Assembly: GCF_022835695.1 (NCBI RefSeq)
Contig: NZ_BQUV01000006.1
Span: forward strand, 310,001-374,000
Length of the DNA stretch: 64,000 nucleotides
Direction: 5' to 3'
DNA from: Bradyrhizobium sp. Ce-3
GTDB lineage: Bacteria > Pseudomonadota > Alphaproteobacteria > Rhizobiales > Xanthobacteraceae
The position numbers were made by a program, and so were the translations under genes. Numbering within the stretch: the stretch's first letter is position 1; the number at the start of each line of letters is the position of its first letter. The notes under the pieces were generated by a model. It saw only the letters and a program-made list of their open reading frames with translations. It did not search any database and had not been told where the DNA came from. Shown in pieces: positions 52,122 through 60,431 of the stretch.

Positions 52122-53227
52122 ACATGACCGAAGATGCCGACGCGAATAGGATCCGAAGAGAGCTCCAGCGGCTTGCCGGAGATCGCGGTTGGGTGAATGG
52201 TTCGCGGCTGGTGCAGCGCCTGGCCGACAATCTGGGGATTGCACACCTTGAGATCCGACATCGGCTCTTTGCCCTCTCGCAGGCAGGGGTCATCGATAAC
52301 ATAGCGCCGACCGGCGACGGATTGGGCCGCGTCACCATCCAACAGTTTTTGCCTGCCCGACCGATGATCATTCCGCTGCATGAGCGTGAATGGCGCCATT
52401 TGCTCGCATCGCGGACCATCGATCCCGGGGTGGAGGCGGCGTTGCGAGAGGTCGGTCCGGCTCTGTCTGGGCTCTCGCGCTCCGACATGGAGCATCTTCT
52501 GGATGGCTTTTTCCGGCTTGTTGCGGATAGAGACACGTTCGCTGGGCGTGATCCTTATGAAATCAGCGCCAAATATTTGCTTGGCTCGTCCAAGATCTTG
52601 GGAAAGTGGGGGAAGGCTCTCTCCGCCGCTGGATTGTCGGATGCATCGCTAGGAAGCCGCCCCCGATATGTGTTGGGAGCCGGCCCGACACGAAGCAAGT
52701 TCACTCTCCTCGTTGAAAATCCTGAATGCTTCGAGCGATTGGTCGGACTCGGCATCGCAGAGCGCATCACCGTGATCGCCACCTATGGGTATGGTATAGC
52801 CTGGTCTGGCGCGGGAACCGAAGGCAGGTTGGACCGGATCAAGATCGCACGCATTGCCGGCACACCGCCGTTCACCTTGGCGGAGGCCGTCGCCGTCGAT
52901 ACCTGCTGCTTTTGGGGTGATCTAGATCTGGCCGGACTGGACATATTCATCAAGCTTCGTGCAGTTGTGCCGCATCTAAACTTGAGCGCGCTCTACGGTC
53001 CCATGCTGGTAGCCGCAGCGGATCCCGCGACAAGCCATCCGTACTGTGGATTGGTAGACAAGACGGGGCAGATCGAGCCGCTCGGCACGGATATCGTCAT
53101 CTCCCGCCTTGCCGATGCGTGTCGTCTCCGGGCCGTCGACCAAGAATACGTAGCCGACCCCGATCTCGTAGCGCTGGCTGACCGGATTTTAGAATATCCG
53201 CGCGGCGAAGCCGAGGTGGCCAAGTAG
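52118..53227 (+). CDS. jetD: JetD/MksG-like Toprim nuclease of a Wadjet system
   Basis: 369 residues. An N-terminal helical domain is followed by a Toprim-like C-terminal domain: LLVENPECFERL (conserved Glu), CCFWGDLDLAGLDIF (the WGD-x-D motif typical of JetD/topo VI-like nucleases) and a final DQEYV. In Wadjet this subunit cuts plasmid DNA after loop extrusion stalls. ATG 52118 overlaps the jetC stop (ATGA), closing a four-gene coupled operon. Confidence 0.88.
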   Translation: MNMTEDADANRIRRELQRLAGDRGWVNGSRLVQRLADNLGIAHLEIRHRLFALSQAGVIDNIAPTGDGLGRVTIQQFLPARPMIIPLHEREWRHLLASRTIDPGVEAALREVGPALSGLSRSDMEHLLDGFFRLVADRDTFAGRDPYEISAKYLLGSSKILGKWGKALSAAGLSDASLGSRPRYVLGAGPTRSKFTLLVENPECFERLVGLGIAERITVIATYGYGIAWSGAGTEGRLDRIKIARIAGTPPFTLAEAVAVDTCCFWGDLDLAGLDIFIKLRAVVPHLNLSALYGPMLVAAADPATSHPYCGLVDKTGQIEPLGTDIVISRLADACRLRAVDQEYVADPDLVALADRILEYPRGEAEVAK

Positions 53228-53361
53228 TGAAGGGATAGTCTGAGTCGAACTCGAGGTAGCCGTTCAGATTGGACGCCCAATAGCTCAAGCACCGGCTTCC
53301 GCTGAAGCTCGAATGCGGCGATCAGGGACCTCTCATCCGATCAGCGAGTAGCGCAAGCGCG

Positions 53362-54237
53362 CTATCTCCGCATGAAACGCTGAAATGTGTCTTCGAGCGG
53401 CTCTTCTTCGGCCCACGATTTTGGTTCAGCATCACCGAGATGGAGCAGAGTGTAGGCGGTGTCGTACTTCTCGCTCCTGAAGGAATGTTCTTTGGTGGGC
53501 TGATTGAACCACACACCTGCCGGATGATCGATGCCGGTTCGGGCCTCCGGCGTAAACAGCTCCTGTCCGACCGCGGATCCACCGGGAAGCTCGACTGGGC
53601 CGCGGCTGGTTCGGATAAAGACTCCGCTCTTAAGCGCAATCTCGCTGGACCAAGCCCATTTGATGAAGCCGTCGACCGAAGTCACAAGAACGGCTCGCCG
53701 CTCCGTGTACCTCAGCCACCTCAGGGCTGCTGCGACCAACGACACTTCGTAGCGGTCAGCGCACGCGCCAATGGCGTCGAAATCAGGCTTGTCCTTGGGA
53801 GCGATCTGTTTGCGGAAGTCGTCCAACGGCATCAGAAGCCACGACGCGAATTCGTTCGCCTCGCGCTCTACCTCGAGCTTTGTCCGGCCATCGACGGCGG
53901 CCTCACTCGAGTGAATGCCATTAGGAAACTTTTTGCGGTGAAGAAGGAAGTGACCGAACTCGTGCGCGATCGTGAACCGGCGCCTGCCGCTCGATTGTCC
54001 TCTGCCGAAGGCGATACCCCACCTGGTCCGAGAGTCGGCGGGAACGAGGGACCCAGCGAAGCCGTCGAGATCTTCTTCTTCGACCTTGGTAATTGGATCG
54101 GCAGGAAACATGGCTCGCGAAGTTTCCATGGCGAGGCGGCCGACATCGAAGCGATACCGATTGGGAGGGTTGGCAAGGTTCAACATCTGATTGAAGTGGA
54201 TTGCCCACCTCTGAGGTCCCCAACCCTCGAAATTCAT
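53362..54237 (-). CDS. ImmA/IrrE family metallopeptidase
   Basis: 291 residues from ATG 54237 (MNFEGWGPQRWAIHFNQML). The zinc peptidase motif is HEFGH within RRFTIAHEFGHFLLHRK, with the third ligand in EREANEFASWLLMP. This matches the ImmA/IrrE peptidases that cleave a partner XRE repressor. The partner gene ends one base before this start (TGACATG). The C-terminal 120 residues are an extra domain of unknown role. The pair is a typical regulatory switch, here divergent from the cyclase/E2 operon. Confidence 0.9.
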   Translation of the reverse strand: MNFEGWGPQRWAIHFNQMLNLANPPNRYRFDVGRLAMETSRAMFPADPITKVEEEDLDGFAGSLVPADSRTRWGIAFGRGQSSGRRRFTIAHEFGHFLLHRKKFPNGIHSSEAAVDGRTKLEVEREANEFASWLLMPLDDFRKQIAPKDKPDFDAIGACADRYEVSLVAAALRWLRYTERRAVLVTSVDGFIKWAWSSEIALKSGVFIRTSRGPVELPGGSAVGQELFTPEARTGIDHPAGVWFNQPTKEHSFRSEKYDTAYTLLHLGDAEPKSWAEEEPLEDTFQRFMRR

Positions 54238-54238
54238 G

Positions 54239-54556
54239 TCACTCGTCCAACGCCTTCGCGAGGCGCCGAAGCCGAGCCCTGGCCTCGGACGACATCGATT
54301 GATATTCGCGGAAGAATGCCCTGTCCTCAGCCGACTCCAAATTTTCGGCCGGGTCGCCCCCAAAAAGATAGTCGACCGTCACGTTGTAGGCGCGAGCCAG
54401 GCCGGCAAGCTTGTCGGCGGACGGGCGGGGTAGATCGCGGTTCTCGAGCTCCCAAAGATAGGATTTGCTCAGGCCAGCCTGCTCCGCGGCTTGATCAAGC
54501 GTCAATTTCTCTTTTTTTCTCAGTGCTTTAATCCGATCGCGGATTGTCTCTGCCAC
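54239..54556 (-). CDS. XRE-family repressor paired with ImmA/IrrE
   Basis: Start placed at GTG 54556 because AGGGGAAG precedes it at good distance; the longer frame upstream has no family match. 105 residues: VAETIRDRIKALRKKEKLTLDQAAEQAGLSKSYLWELENRDLPRPSADKLAGLARAYNVTVDYLFGG, a full Cro/C1 helix-turn-helix, then a short acidic/basic helix. Probably binds the imperfect palindrome in the divergent promoter region and is removed by the peptidase next to it (inference). Confidence 0.9.
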   Translation of the reverse strand: MAETIRDRIKALRKKEKLTLDQAAEQAGLSKSYLWELENRDLPRPSADKLAGLARAYNVTVDYLFGGDPAENLESAEDRAFFREYQSMSSEARARLRRLAKALDE

Positions 54557-54605
54557 GCGCCGCTTCCCCTGTGCGTTTTGTTCGGAGTAGCACCATAACC
54601 CGTCC

Positions 54606-54648
54606 TTGACTTGCGGCAAAGGCCTTCGATATGTTCGGAATCGACATA
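54606..54648 (+). promoter_or_regulatory. Promoter and imperfect palindrome before the cyclase/E2 operon
   Basis: TTGACT (54606-54611), 18-base spacer, TATGTT (54630-54635) make a plausible housekeeping promoter 80 bases before the first cyclase gene. The -10 box is the left arm of TATGTTCG-GAAT-CGACATA (54630-54648), a palindrome with one extra base. A repressor on this site would cover the -10. The divergent XRE gene is the obvious candidate. Confidence 0.55.
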
Positions 54649-54714
54649 CTTAATGTGGCGCGAAAGCGAATCGGCGCCTTTTAGTCTTCACGTTCCCACT
54701 GATGGAACCGGAAT

Positions 54715-55827
54715 ATGGGTCTTCCCGCCGTCGTCGAAAAGAAGTTGAGCCTCTTCCTTGAGCAGTTCTGCCCCGACCCGGCAGTGATCCGGAGCGCGCT
54801 GGAACGTACCAGCCTGCGTACCGAACTTGACTTCCTGCCGGGCGAGCCGATCTGCAAACGGGGCGATCGTGTTCAGGGGTGCTGGCTCGTCATCGACGGC
54901 CAGGTCGAGGTTCGCGCCGATGATCAGATAGTTGCCTTCCGCGGACCCGGCGAACTGTTCGGCGAGCAAGGGCTCGTTCACGTCCTGTCGGGCAAGGACG
55001 GGACCCGGACCGCCGACGTCAAGGCGATCGGTCCGGTCAAACTGCTGTGCATCGACGCTTCGTTCCAGGAGCGCCTGAACGACCACGAGAAGGTCGTCTG
55101 GACGCTGACGTTGGCAAGCGTCATCAATCACAAGCTCGAGCAGGCGACGGACATGCGCTCCGAATTGCGAAGCCTGGTCGCTCAGCACGAACTGCTTCTT
55201 CGCCGATTCTCTGACGGCGACGCCCTCGGTCTCGTCAAGATGGCGACCCGTGGCGAGCGGCCTGCGATCCAGAACCGCCGCGCAATCATCCTCTTCAGCG
55301 ACATTGCTAGGTTCAGCGTCTGGTCGGCGTCCAAGTCTCCGAGCGAGGTTGCGGCCCATCTCCGCGACATTGCCGCCATTCAGATTAACGCGGTATGCGA
55401 CAGCGGCGGCCAGATCGACAAGCTGATGGGCGACGGCGCGATGGCCTACTGGTTCGTGGACTCCGGCGACCGCGAGAAGTGCGAGCCCGCCGCGGTCCTC
55501 GCATGCGTGCTGAAGGTCTCGTCGGACTGCAGGGCCTATTTCGAGAAGCACGGCCTGCCGCTCGGCCTGCGAATCGGATTGCACGCCGGCGAGGTTTCCT
55601 TCGGCGATTTCGGTGCCGAGGGCAGGATCGCTGTCACGTTGCTCGGCGCAGCCGTCAACACCGCCGCGAGATACGAACAGGCGAAGTCCCCAGACCTCGG
55701 CGAAATCAGGATCAGCCCAACCCTCCGCGACCTGATGGTCCGATCCGGCGCAAACCCCGACACCTTCCGGGGCCCGACGAAGGTGGAAGTGAAGCACGGC
55801 GTCGAGATCGACGTCTATTCCATCTGA
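54715..55827 (+). CDS. Cyclic-nucleotide-binding domain fused to class III nucleotide cyclase
   Basis: 370 residues. cNMP-binding barrel at about 25-130 (LPGEPICKRGDRVQGCWLVIDGQVEVR, FRGPGELFGEQGLV) and class III cyclase at about 185-365. Cyclase residues are complete: metal Asp D196 (LFSDIARFS) and D240 (MGDGAMAYW), base-specifying K236 and T308 (the Lys/Thr pair of many adenylate cyclases), N315 and R319 (VNTAAR). So synthesis of cAMP, or another cNMP, under control of bound cyclic nucleotide is expected. First gene of a six-gene operon; the next starts 10 bases after its stop. Confidence 0.9.
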   Translation: MGLPAVVEKKLSLFLEQFCPDPAVIRSALERTSLRTELDFLPGEPICKRGDRVQGCWLVIDGQVEVRADDQIVAFRGPGELFGEQGLVHVLSGKDGTRTADVKAIGPVKLLCIDASFQERLNDHEKVVWTLTLASVINHKLEQATDMRSELRSLVAQHELLLRRFSDGDALGLVKMATRGERPAIQNRRAIILFSDIARFSVWSASKSPSEVAAHLRDIAAIQINAVCDSGGQIDKLMGDGAMAYWFVDSGDREKCEPAAVLACVLKVSSDCRAYFEKHGLPLGLRIGLHAGEVSFGDFGAEGRIAVTLLGAAVNTAARYEQAKSPDLGEIRISPTLRDLMVRSGANPDTFRGPTKVEVKHGVEIDVYSI

Positions 55828-55837
55828 GGAGGACACA

Positions 55838-57319
55838 ATGCCTTGGAATGCAGACCGCGCCAAATCCAGAATCCGCGAGCACCTCAAGACTGTGCCTGAA
55901 GTTGACCGCCAGGTGGCGCTCGACAGCTCCGTGCTGGCCAAGCGTGGCCTGCTGAGCCGCATGCCGACGAGCGAGGCCTTCGTGGTTGAGGGCGCCCACC
56001 TCTACGGACAGCTCCTCGACTTCGAGGATCTGGTCGCGGATCAAGGTCGGGAGACCGAAAAGGCGCACCGGCGCCTGCTCCGCTTCCTCAACATGCACTA
56101 TCGGGTTTGGGACGCCATAGTCGATGGCGACGACGGCGATCGCGTCGACTACCACGGCGCCCGGCTTCATGCCGTGATCGCCTCGCCCGTTGGCGATCCC
56201 GCAGCCCAGATCGAACGGGCCGTGGCGCTCGCACGCAAGCTTACGGAAGCGGCGCGCAAGGTCGGCGAGGCTCACGGGTTTCCTTCGCGTATCCGCTTCG
56301 GCATCGATCACGGCAAGTGCCTCGCTATGACGACCGGACGTGGTGCGCATGAGAAGGACACTTTGTTCCTCGGTCGGCCCGCCAACCATGCGGCGAAGCT
56401 CGTCTCCTCCGGGATCGAACAGGGCATTTTCCTCACCGATACAGCGCAGAAGCGTGTGGCTGCTCAGGCCATCCGCAAGCACGCCGGCACCATGACGCTG
56501 GACGAGGCATACGTTCTGAATGCCGCGAGAAAGTACACCTTTGACAGCCTCGATCGCACTGCTAACGAGATCGCCATCGACTCTGCGGAACCGACGTTCC
56601 GCTTCAAGCGCCCGACGCTGCCGTTGTCCACTGTCAAGTTCAGTGAACTCTCGCCAGCGAACTCGATCCGCATGGGTATGGCTTCGATCTTCGCGGATAT
56701 CGACGGGTTCACCAACTTTGTCGACCAGTCGATCCTGGGTGGATCGGTAAAGATTCGCGAAGCAGTCAAGATCGTCCATGTCATCCGGGAGGAACTCAAC
56801 TCCGTCCTGAAGGAGGATTTCGGCGGCAAACGCGTGCGCTTCATCGGCGACTGCATCCATGGTTGCTTGGCCGAAGGCGAACGAGCCGACGATGCAGCCA
56901 AGAGCGTACGCGAGGCGGTGCTCTGCGCCTCCGCGATGAGGTCCTCGTTCGACCTCTGCCTGGAGACCGTGCGTTCGGACGCGGCGATCGACCTGGCCGT
57001 CGGCATTGAGTACGGCACGACGCCGATGACGCGGTTAGGACAGCGTGGCGACGACAGCGTTCGCTGCGCCGCCAGCCGGGCGACAATTGAGGCCGAGCGG
57101 ACGCAGCAGGCCATCGAACGCGGCGGCGTCCGGCTGGGAGCGTCCGCCGCTGCGATCGCCGATCCGGCCGTCCGCAAGCACTTCTCCGCCGGCCGCCTGA
57201 TGTCCTTCGACGCCGCCTCGGATCTGCTCTGGACGGCGCAGGCACCCGCGGTGCAGATCCTGCGCAACGAACCGGCGGCGCGTTCCCACGCGGCAGCGCG
57301 AAAACCGCCTCGGGGTTGA
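55838..57319 (+). CDS. Tandem class III cyclase-like protein, 493 aa
   Basis: ATG follows GAGGAGGACACA. Two cyclase folds: N-terminal at about 50-235 (HLYGQLLDFEDLV; RIRFGIDHGKCLAMTTGRG; LGRPANHAAKL), which lacks the second metal Asp (HGARL at that place), and C-terminal at about 280-440 with D287 (IFADIDGFT) and D338 (RFIGDC). In the C-terminal domain the base-specifying Lys is Arg (R334) and the usual Asn of VNxAAR is Arg (VRCAASR, R409). The substrate may therefore differ from ATP. It may act as a dimer partner or second cyclase for the gene before it. Confidence 0.8.
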   Translation: MPWNADRAKSRIREHLKTVPEVDRQVALDSSVLAKRGLLSRMPTSEAFVVEGAHLYGQLLDFEDLVADQGRETEKAHRRLLRFLNMHYRVWDAIVDGDDGDRVDYHGARLHAVIASPVGDPAAQIERAVALARKLTEAARKVGEAHGFPSRIRFGIDHGKCLAMTTGRGAHEKDTLFLGRPANHAAKLVSSGIEQGIFLTDTAQKRVAAQAIRKHAGTMTLDEAYVLNAARKYTFDSLDRTANEIAIDSAEPTFRFKRPTLPLSTVKFSELSPANSIRMGMASIFADIDGFTNFVDQSILGGSVKIREAVKIVHVIREELNSVLKEDFGGKRVRFIGDCIHGCLAEGERADDAAKSVREAVLCASAMRSSFDLCLETVRSDAAIDLAVGIEYGTTPMTRLGQRGDDSVRCAASRATIEAERTQQAIERGGVRLGASAAAIADPAVRKHFSAGRLMSFDAASDLLWTAQAPAVQILRNEPAARSHAAARKPPRG

Positions 57320-57328
57320 CGGTTAGTC

Positions 57329-58093
57329 ATGTCTCTCGCCGCGCTCGCAGCATGCTGCCCGACCTGGGCTGACTTCCGGTCGATCGGTGGCCGTGAGGCC
57401 TCTGTCGACATGGTCGCACTGCGGACCAGCAAGACCTTCACCAGGCTCTTCGAGCTCAGGCTCCTTCACCTCGATGACGACGTCAGCGTGTCCGAGCGCC
57501 ATATCGGTAGCACGCTGCCGGCGTTCTGCCCGGAACGGCATATCAACCCAGACGGCTCCTTCTGCATCGGGCTGCGAGCGGGCGAAGGCATCACCGCCGA
57601 GACGGCGCCGGCATGGTGGGACAAGCTGCATGCATTCGCGCTCTGCCAGGAGACTGCGGCGGAGACAGGTTTCTGGCCCAGCGAAGCCCAACTTTCTCAT
57701 GGAGACGCCGGCGAAGTGGAACTCGCGGCGGAGAGCGCAGCAGACCAACTCGGGTTGCGCGCTGCCTACCGCGAGGCCGTCGCGTTTGACACAGGTCTCA
57801 TCGCGTCCGGATTGCGCAAGGTTGATCCGAGGACTGGAACGTTGCGGAACGGACGCAGCGCGTGCGTCTGCGGCCGAACCGACCGACGCGGACGCATCCT
57901 GCTGCGACGAGACTGTTACCGTAGCGGACTCGGTTGTCCGATTGCGCTCGAACACCGACGGCGGATCATGGTCGATCGATACTGGCGCAGTCTGCGCGGC
58001 CACGTAACGTGTTGTGGTACGATGCAGGAGTGTCCGCTGAGGAGCTCCGGCGACAGTGCTGTTCTAGCGAAAACGGAAGGAACGACGACATGA
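57329..58093 (+). CDS. E2-like cysteine-rich protein, 254 aa
   Basis: The core motif is PERHINPDGSFCIGL (residues 68-82), which lines up with the eukaryotic ubiquitin-conjugating motif HPN-x-DG-x-ICL; C79 is the candidate catalytic cysteine and N73 the candidate oxyanion Asn. A C-terminal cluster of seven cysteines (C179, C181, C196, C203, C228, C229, C235) should bind zinc. Proteins of this plan are known in bacteria as E2-domain-associated cysteine-rich proteins. No E1, ubiquitin-like protein or JAB peptidase is next to it. Its stop overlaps the next start (ATGA). Confidence 0.8.
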   Translation: MSLAALAACCPTWADFRSIGGREASVDMVALRTSKTFTRLFELRLLHLDDDVSVSERHIGSTLPAFCPERHINPDGSFCIGLRAGEGITAETAPAWWDKLHAFALCQETAAETGFWPSEAQLSHGDAGEVELAAESAADQLGLRAAYREAVAFDTGLIASGLRKVDPRTGTLRNGRSACVCGRTDRRGRILLRRDCYRSGLGCPIALEHRRRIMVDRYWRSLRGHVTCCGTMQECPLRSSGDSAVLAKTEGTTT

Positions 58094-59301
58094 CCTCCTT
58101 CTCCGTCCTCACTACGGCGGAGGCGCTCTCCACGGCCGAAGCGATCGAGACGCTCCGACCACTATCCTGGACGGGAGCCTTACTCGCGCGCGCCGGCGAG
58201 CGCGGCGGCCTGTCAACCGAAAACATGGCGACGCTGTTCGAGGTCCGCTTCGCTCGTGCGCTGCACGATTGCGGCGTCTCTCCTGTCTACGAACATGCCA
58301 CTGGTGTCGGAGAGACCAGGGTCGATTTCGCCTTCGACGGTTGGAACGTTGAACTTCTGTCGTTCGACGAGTCCGAAGCGGCGAAGGCCGCAACGTGGGA
58401 GCATGGTCCGTTCTTCGGCAGGATGCTGACCTCGCCAATGCCACCGACAGCCGGTGAAGCGTCTCTCGACGAGAGCGAGCGGCGGCGGCGCAGCGATCTG
58501 AGGAAACAAAGTCCGGAGGGCGAGACCCTGAAGGCCATCGAAAGGATCGTCGGTAAGGCGCAGAACGATGGGCGGCCGTCAAAGTTTCCCTTGCCCGACG
58601 GGAAGTCGATTTCGATGCTGGTCGTTGACGCTCGCGCTGCGGGTAGACCCGATCGTATCGATTGCCGACAGATTGCCTACGGAATCGACGCCGTCCCGGA
58701 TTGGGCCGGCTACCGCTGGATCGGCGACAACGGCAGGATGTTTCCAATCGTCGGCACCTTCGACCCGCGCAACCCTATGCGCGGGGCCCGACACTTCCGC
58801 GAGCGGGTTCATTTCCTGGGCATCGTGTCCGAAGAGACTTTTGAGCGCGAGGAGCTTCAGTATTTCATCCGATTCTACCACAATCCCGGGCTTTTCGCCT
58901 CGGTAGTCGACGCGCTCTCGGTGCTGCGCAACTTTCCCTTATTCCAACCGGACAAGACGCGCGCACGGCGTCCGGATCTCTTTCTGCACGAAGTCTTTGA
59001 GGTGCAAGGCGCCATCGTACAGTTCGGCACAGTGATCGACGGCGCAATTGCTATCTGCCACGTTCATGGCGACCTCCTCGAGGATATCGAAGAGCGATCG
59101 CTTCCGGCAGGGTCCCGTCAGATGATCGAAGCATTTCATCGGCACGAAGATCGGCTGCGCCGGCTGGCACTGGAGAAGGCCGCGAGGGGGCTGATCGAAC
59201 GCGACGGCAAGATTTTCCTCGGACCTAAAGATCTGGATCCGCTCGAGGACGATAGCGATCAGGCGCCGCGGCGGCCGGCAACGGTTTGGGGACGCTCATG
59301 A
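58090..59301 (+). CDS. Unknown protein with nuclease-like N-terminal pattern, 403 aa
   Basis: ATG 58090 overlaps the E2-like gene. Residues about 30-90 read LFEVRFARALHDCGVSPVYEHATGVGETRVDFAFDGWNVELLSFDE: helix, strands, then Asp and Glu where a PD-(D/E)xK nuclease has them, but the Lys of ExK is replaced (ELL). The remaining 310 residues have no family I recognise. It may be an inactive nuclease fold used for binding, or the Lys may come from elsewhere. Coupled with the phospholipase-like gene (ATGA overlap). Confidence 0.6.
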   Translation: MTSFSVLTTAEALSTAEAIETLRPLSWTGALLARAGERGGLSTENMATLFEVRFARALHDCGVSPVYEHATGVGETRVDFAFDGWNVELLSFDESEAAKAATWEHGPFFGRMLTSPMPPTAGEASLDESERRRRSDLRKQSPEGETLKAIERIVGKAQNDGRPSKFPLPDGKSISMLVVDARAAGRPDRIDCRQIAYGIDAVPDWAGYRWIGDNGRMFPIVGTFDPRNPMRGARHFRERVHFLGIVSEETFEREELQYFIRFYHNPGLFASVVDALSVLRNFPLFQPDKTRARRPDLFLHEVFEVQGAIVQFGTVIDGAIAICHVHGDLLEDIEERSLPAGSRQMIEAFHRHEDRLRRLALEKAARGLIERDGKIFLGPKDLDPLEDDSDQAPRRPATVWGRS

Positions 59302-60431
59302 AGCGGCTTGCGATCTTCTTAGACGGCACTTGGAATACCTTGAACAACAACACGAACGTCTGGCGGTTGAAGTCCCTGACGGCCGAGACCACCGATCAGC
59401 GCGTCTACTATAGCCAAGGCGTCGGTACGCGCAGCGGAGAGGCCGCGCGCGGCGGTATCACGGGATGGGGCATCGACGACGAGATCATCGAAGCTTACAC
59501 TTGGCTCATCCAGAACTTCGACGACGGCGATGAAATCTTCATCTTCGGGTTCAGTCGCGGCGCCTACACCGCCCGCAGCCTGTCCGGCCTCATCAGCAAG
59601 TGCGGTGTCCTCAAGGTCGGTGCGCCGCTGTCGATCCAGCAACTCTACGCTCGCTATCGCATTTATGGCGCCAAGACGATCAGGACGCTGCTGACGGAGG
59701 GACTTCCGAACGGTGCCTCGATCGAGGAGCGGTGGCTAACTACATATTCGCGACCGACCAAGATCAAGTTCGTCGGTGTCTGGGATACCGTTGGCTCGCT
59801 TGGGTTTCCGGATTGGACCGTGGCAGCCAAAGTCCGCAAGTTTCAATTCCTCGATACTCATCTCAGGCTCGACAACGAAAACGCGTTCCACGCGTTGGCG
59901 CTGGACGAACACCGGAAGAATTTCGAGCCAACCTTCTGGACTAGGACCGACAGGATCGGGCACGAAGGTGCCGCCGAACGACAGATCGAGAAGGTCGAGC
60001 AGCGATGGTTTGTCGGCGCACATGCGAATGTCGGCGGAGGCTACGCCAGCGACCCGCTGGCGCAGCGCCCGTTGAATTGGCTGATGGACAAGGCGGCCGG
60101 CTTGGGACTCGCCTTCCGCGATCAGGTTTCGATTGACGTTTCCCAGGTCGCGCCGACTGTCACGGATTCTTATGCCGAGTTCGCTTGGGGTCTCTACCGT
60201 TTGGTCTCGCGACCGTTCTATCGACCCGTCGGCCTGGCACCCGACAGAGGGACGGAGGCTACGACCTCGCGCATCAACGAGACCGTCGATGGCTCGGTCT
60301 TCGACCGTTGGCGTGCTGACGAGACCTATCGTCCGCCAAACCTGGCCATATGGGCGAAGGAGAAGGCCGTTGATCCCGGCAAGCTGGCGGGCGCAGTCCG
60401 TGCAGATGATCCGAAGGAGAACGTGCGGTGA
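59298..60431 (+). CDS. DUF2235 alpha/beta hydrolase (phospholipase-like)
   Basis: 377 residues from ATG 59298: MKRLAIFLDGTWNTLNNNTNVWRL opening, nucleophile S86 in FGFSRGAYTAR (GxSxG), D163 in VGVWDTVGS and H242 in WFVGAHANVGGGY. These are the Ser-Asp-His triad and blocks of DUF2235, the family of Tle1-type phospholipase effectors. Here it is inside a cyclase operon, not a type VI locus, so it may be a cell-killing effector that attacks the membrane when the second messenger appears (inference). GTGA overlap with the last gene. Confidence 0.92.
   Translation: MKRLAIFLDGTWNTLNNNTNVWRLKSLTAETTDQRVYYSQGVGTRSGEAARGGITGWGIDDEIIEAYTWLIQNFDDGDEIFIFGFSRGAYTARSLSGLISKCGVLKVGAPLSIQQLYARYRIYGAKTIRTLLTEGLPNGASIEERWLTTYSRPTKIKFVGVWDTVGSLGFPDWTVAAKVRKFQFLDTHLRLDNENAFHALALDEHRKNFEPTFWTRTDRIGHEGAAERQIEKVEQRWFVGAHANVGGGYASDPLAQRPLNWLMDKAAGLGLAFRDQVSIDVSQVAPTVTDSYAEFAWGLYRLVSRPFYRPVGLAPDRGTEATTSRINETVDGSVFDRWRADETYRPPNLAIWAKEKAVDPGKLAGAVRADDPKENVR

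Noticed and set aside
54688-55962. 424-codon minus-strand frame opposite the cyclases
   Set aside because: Shadow of two strongly supported cyclase genes; no ribosome site.
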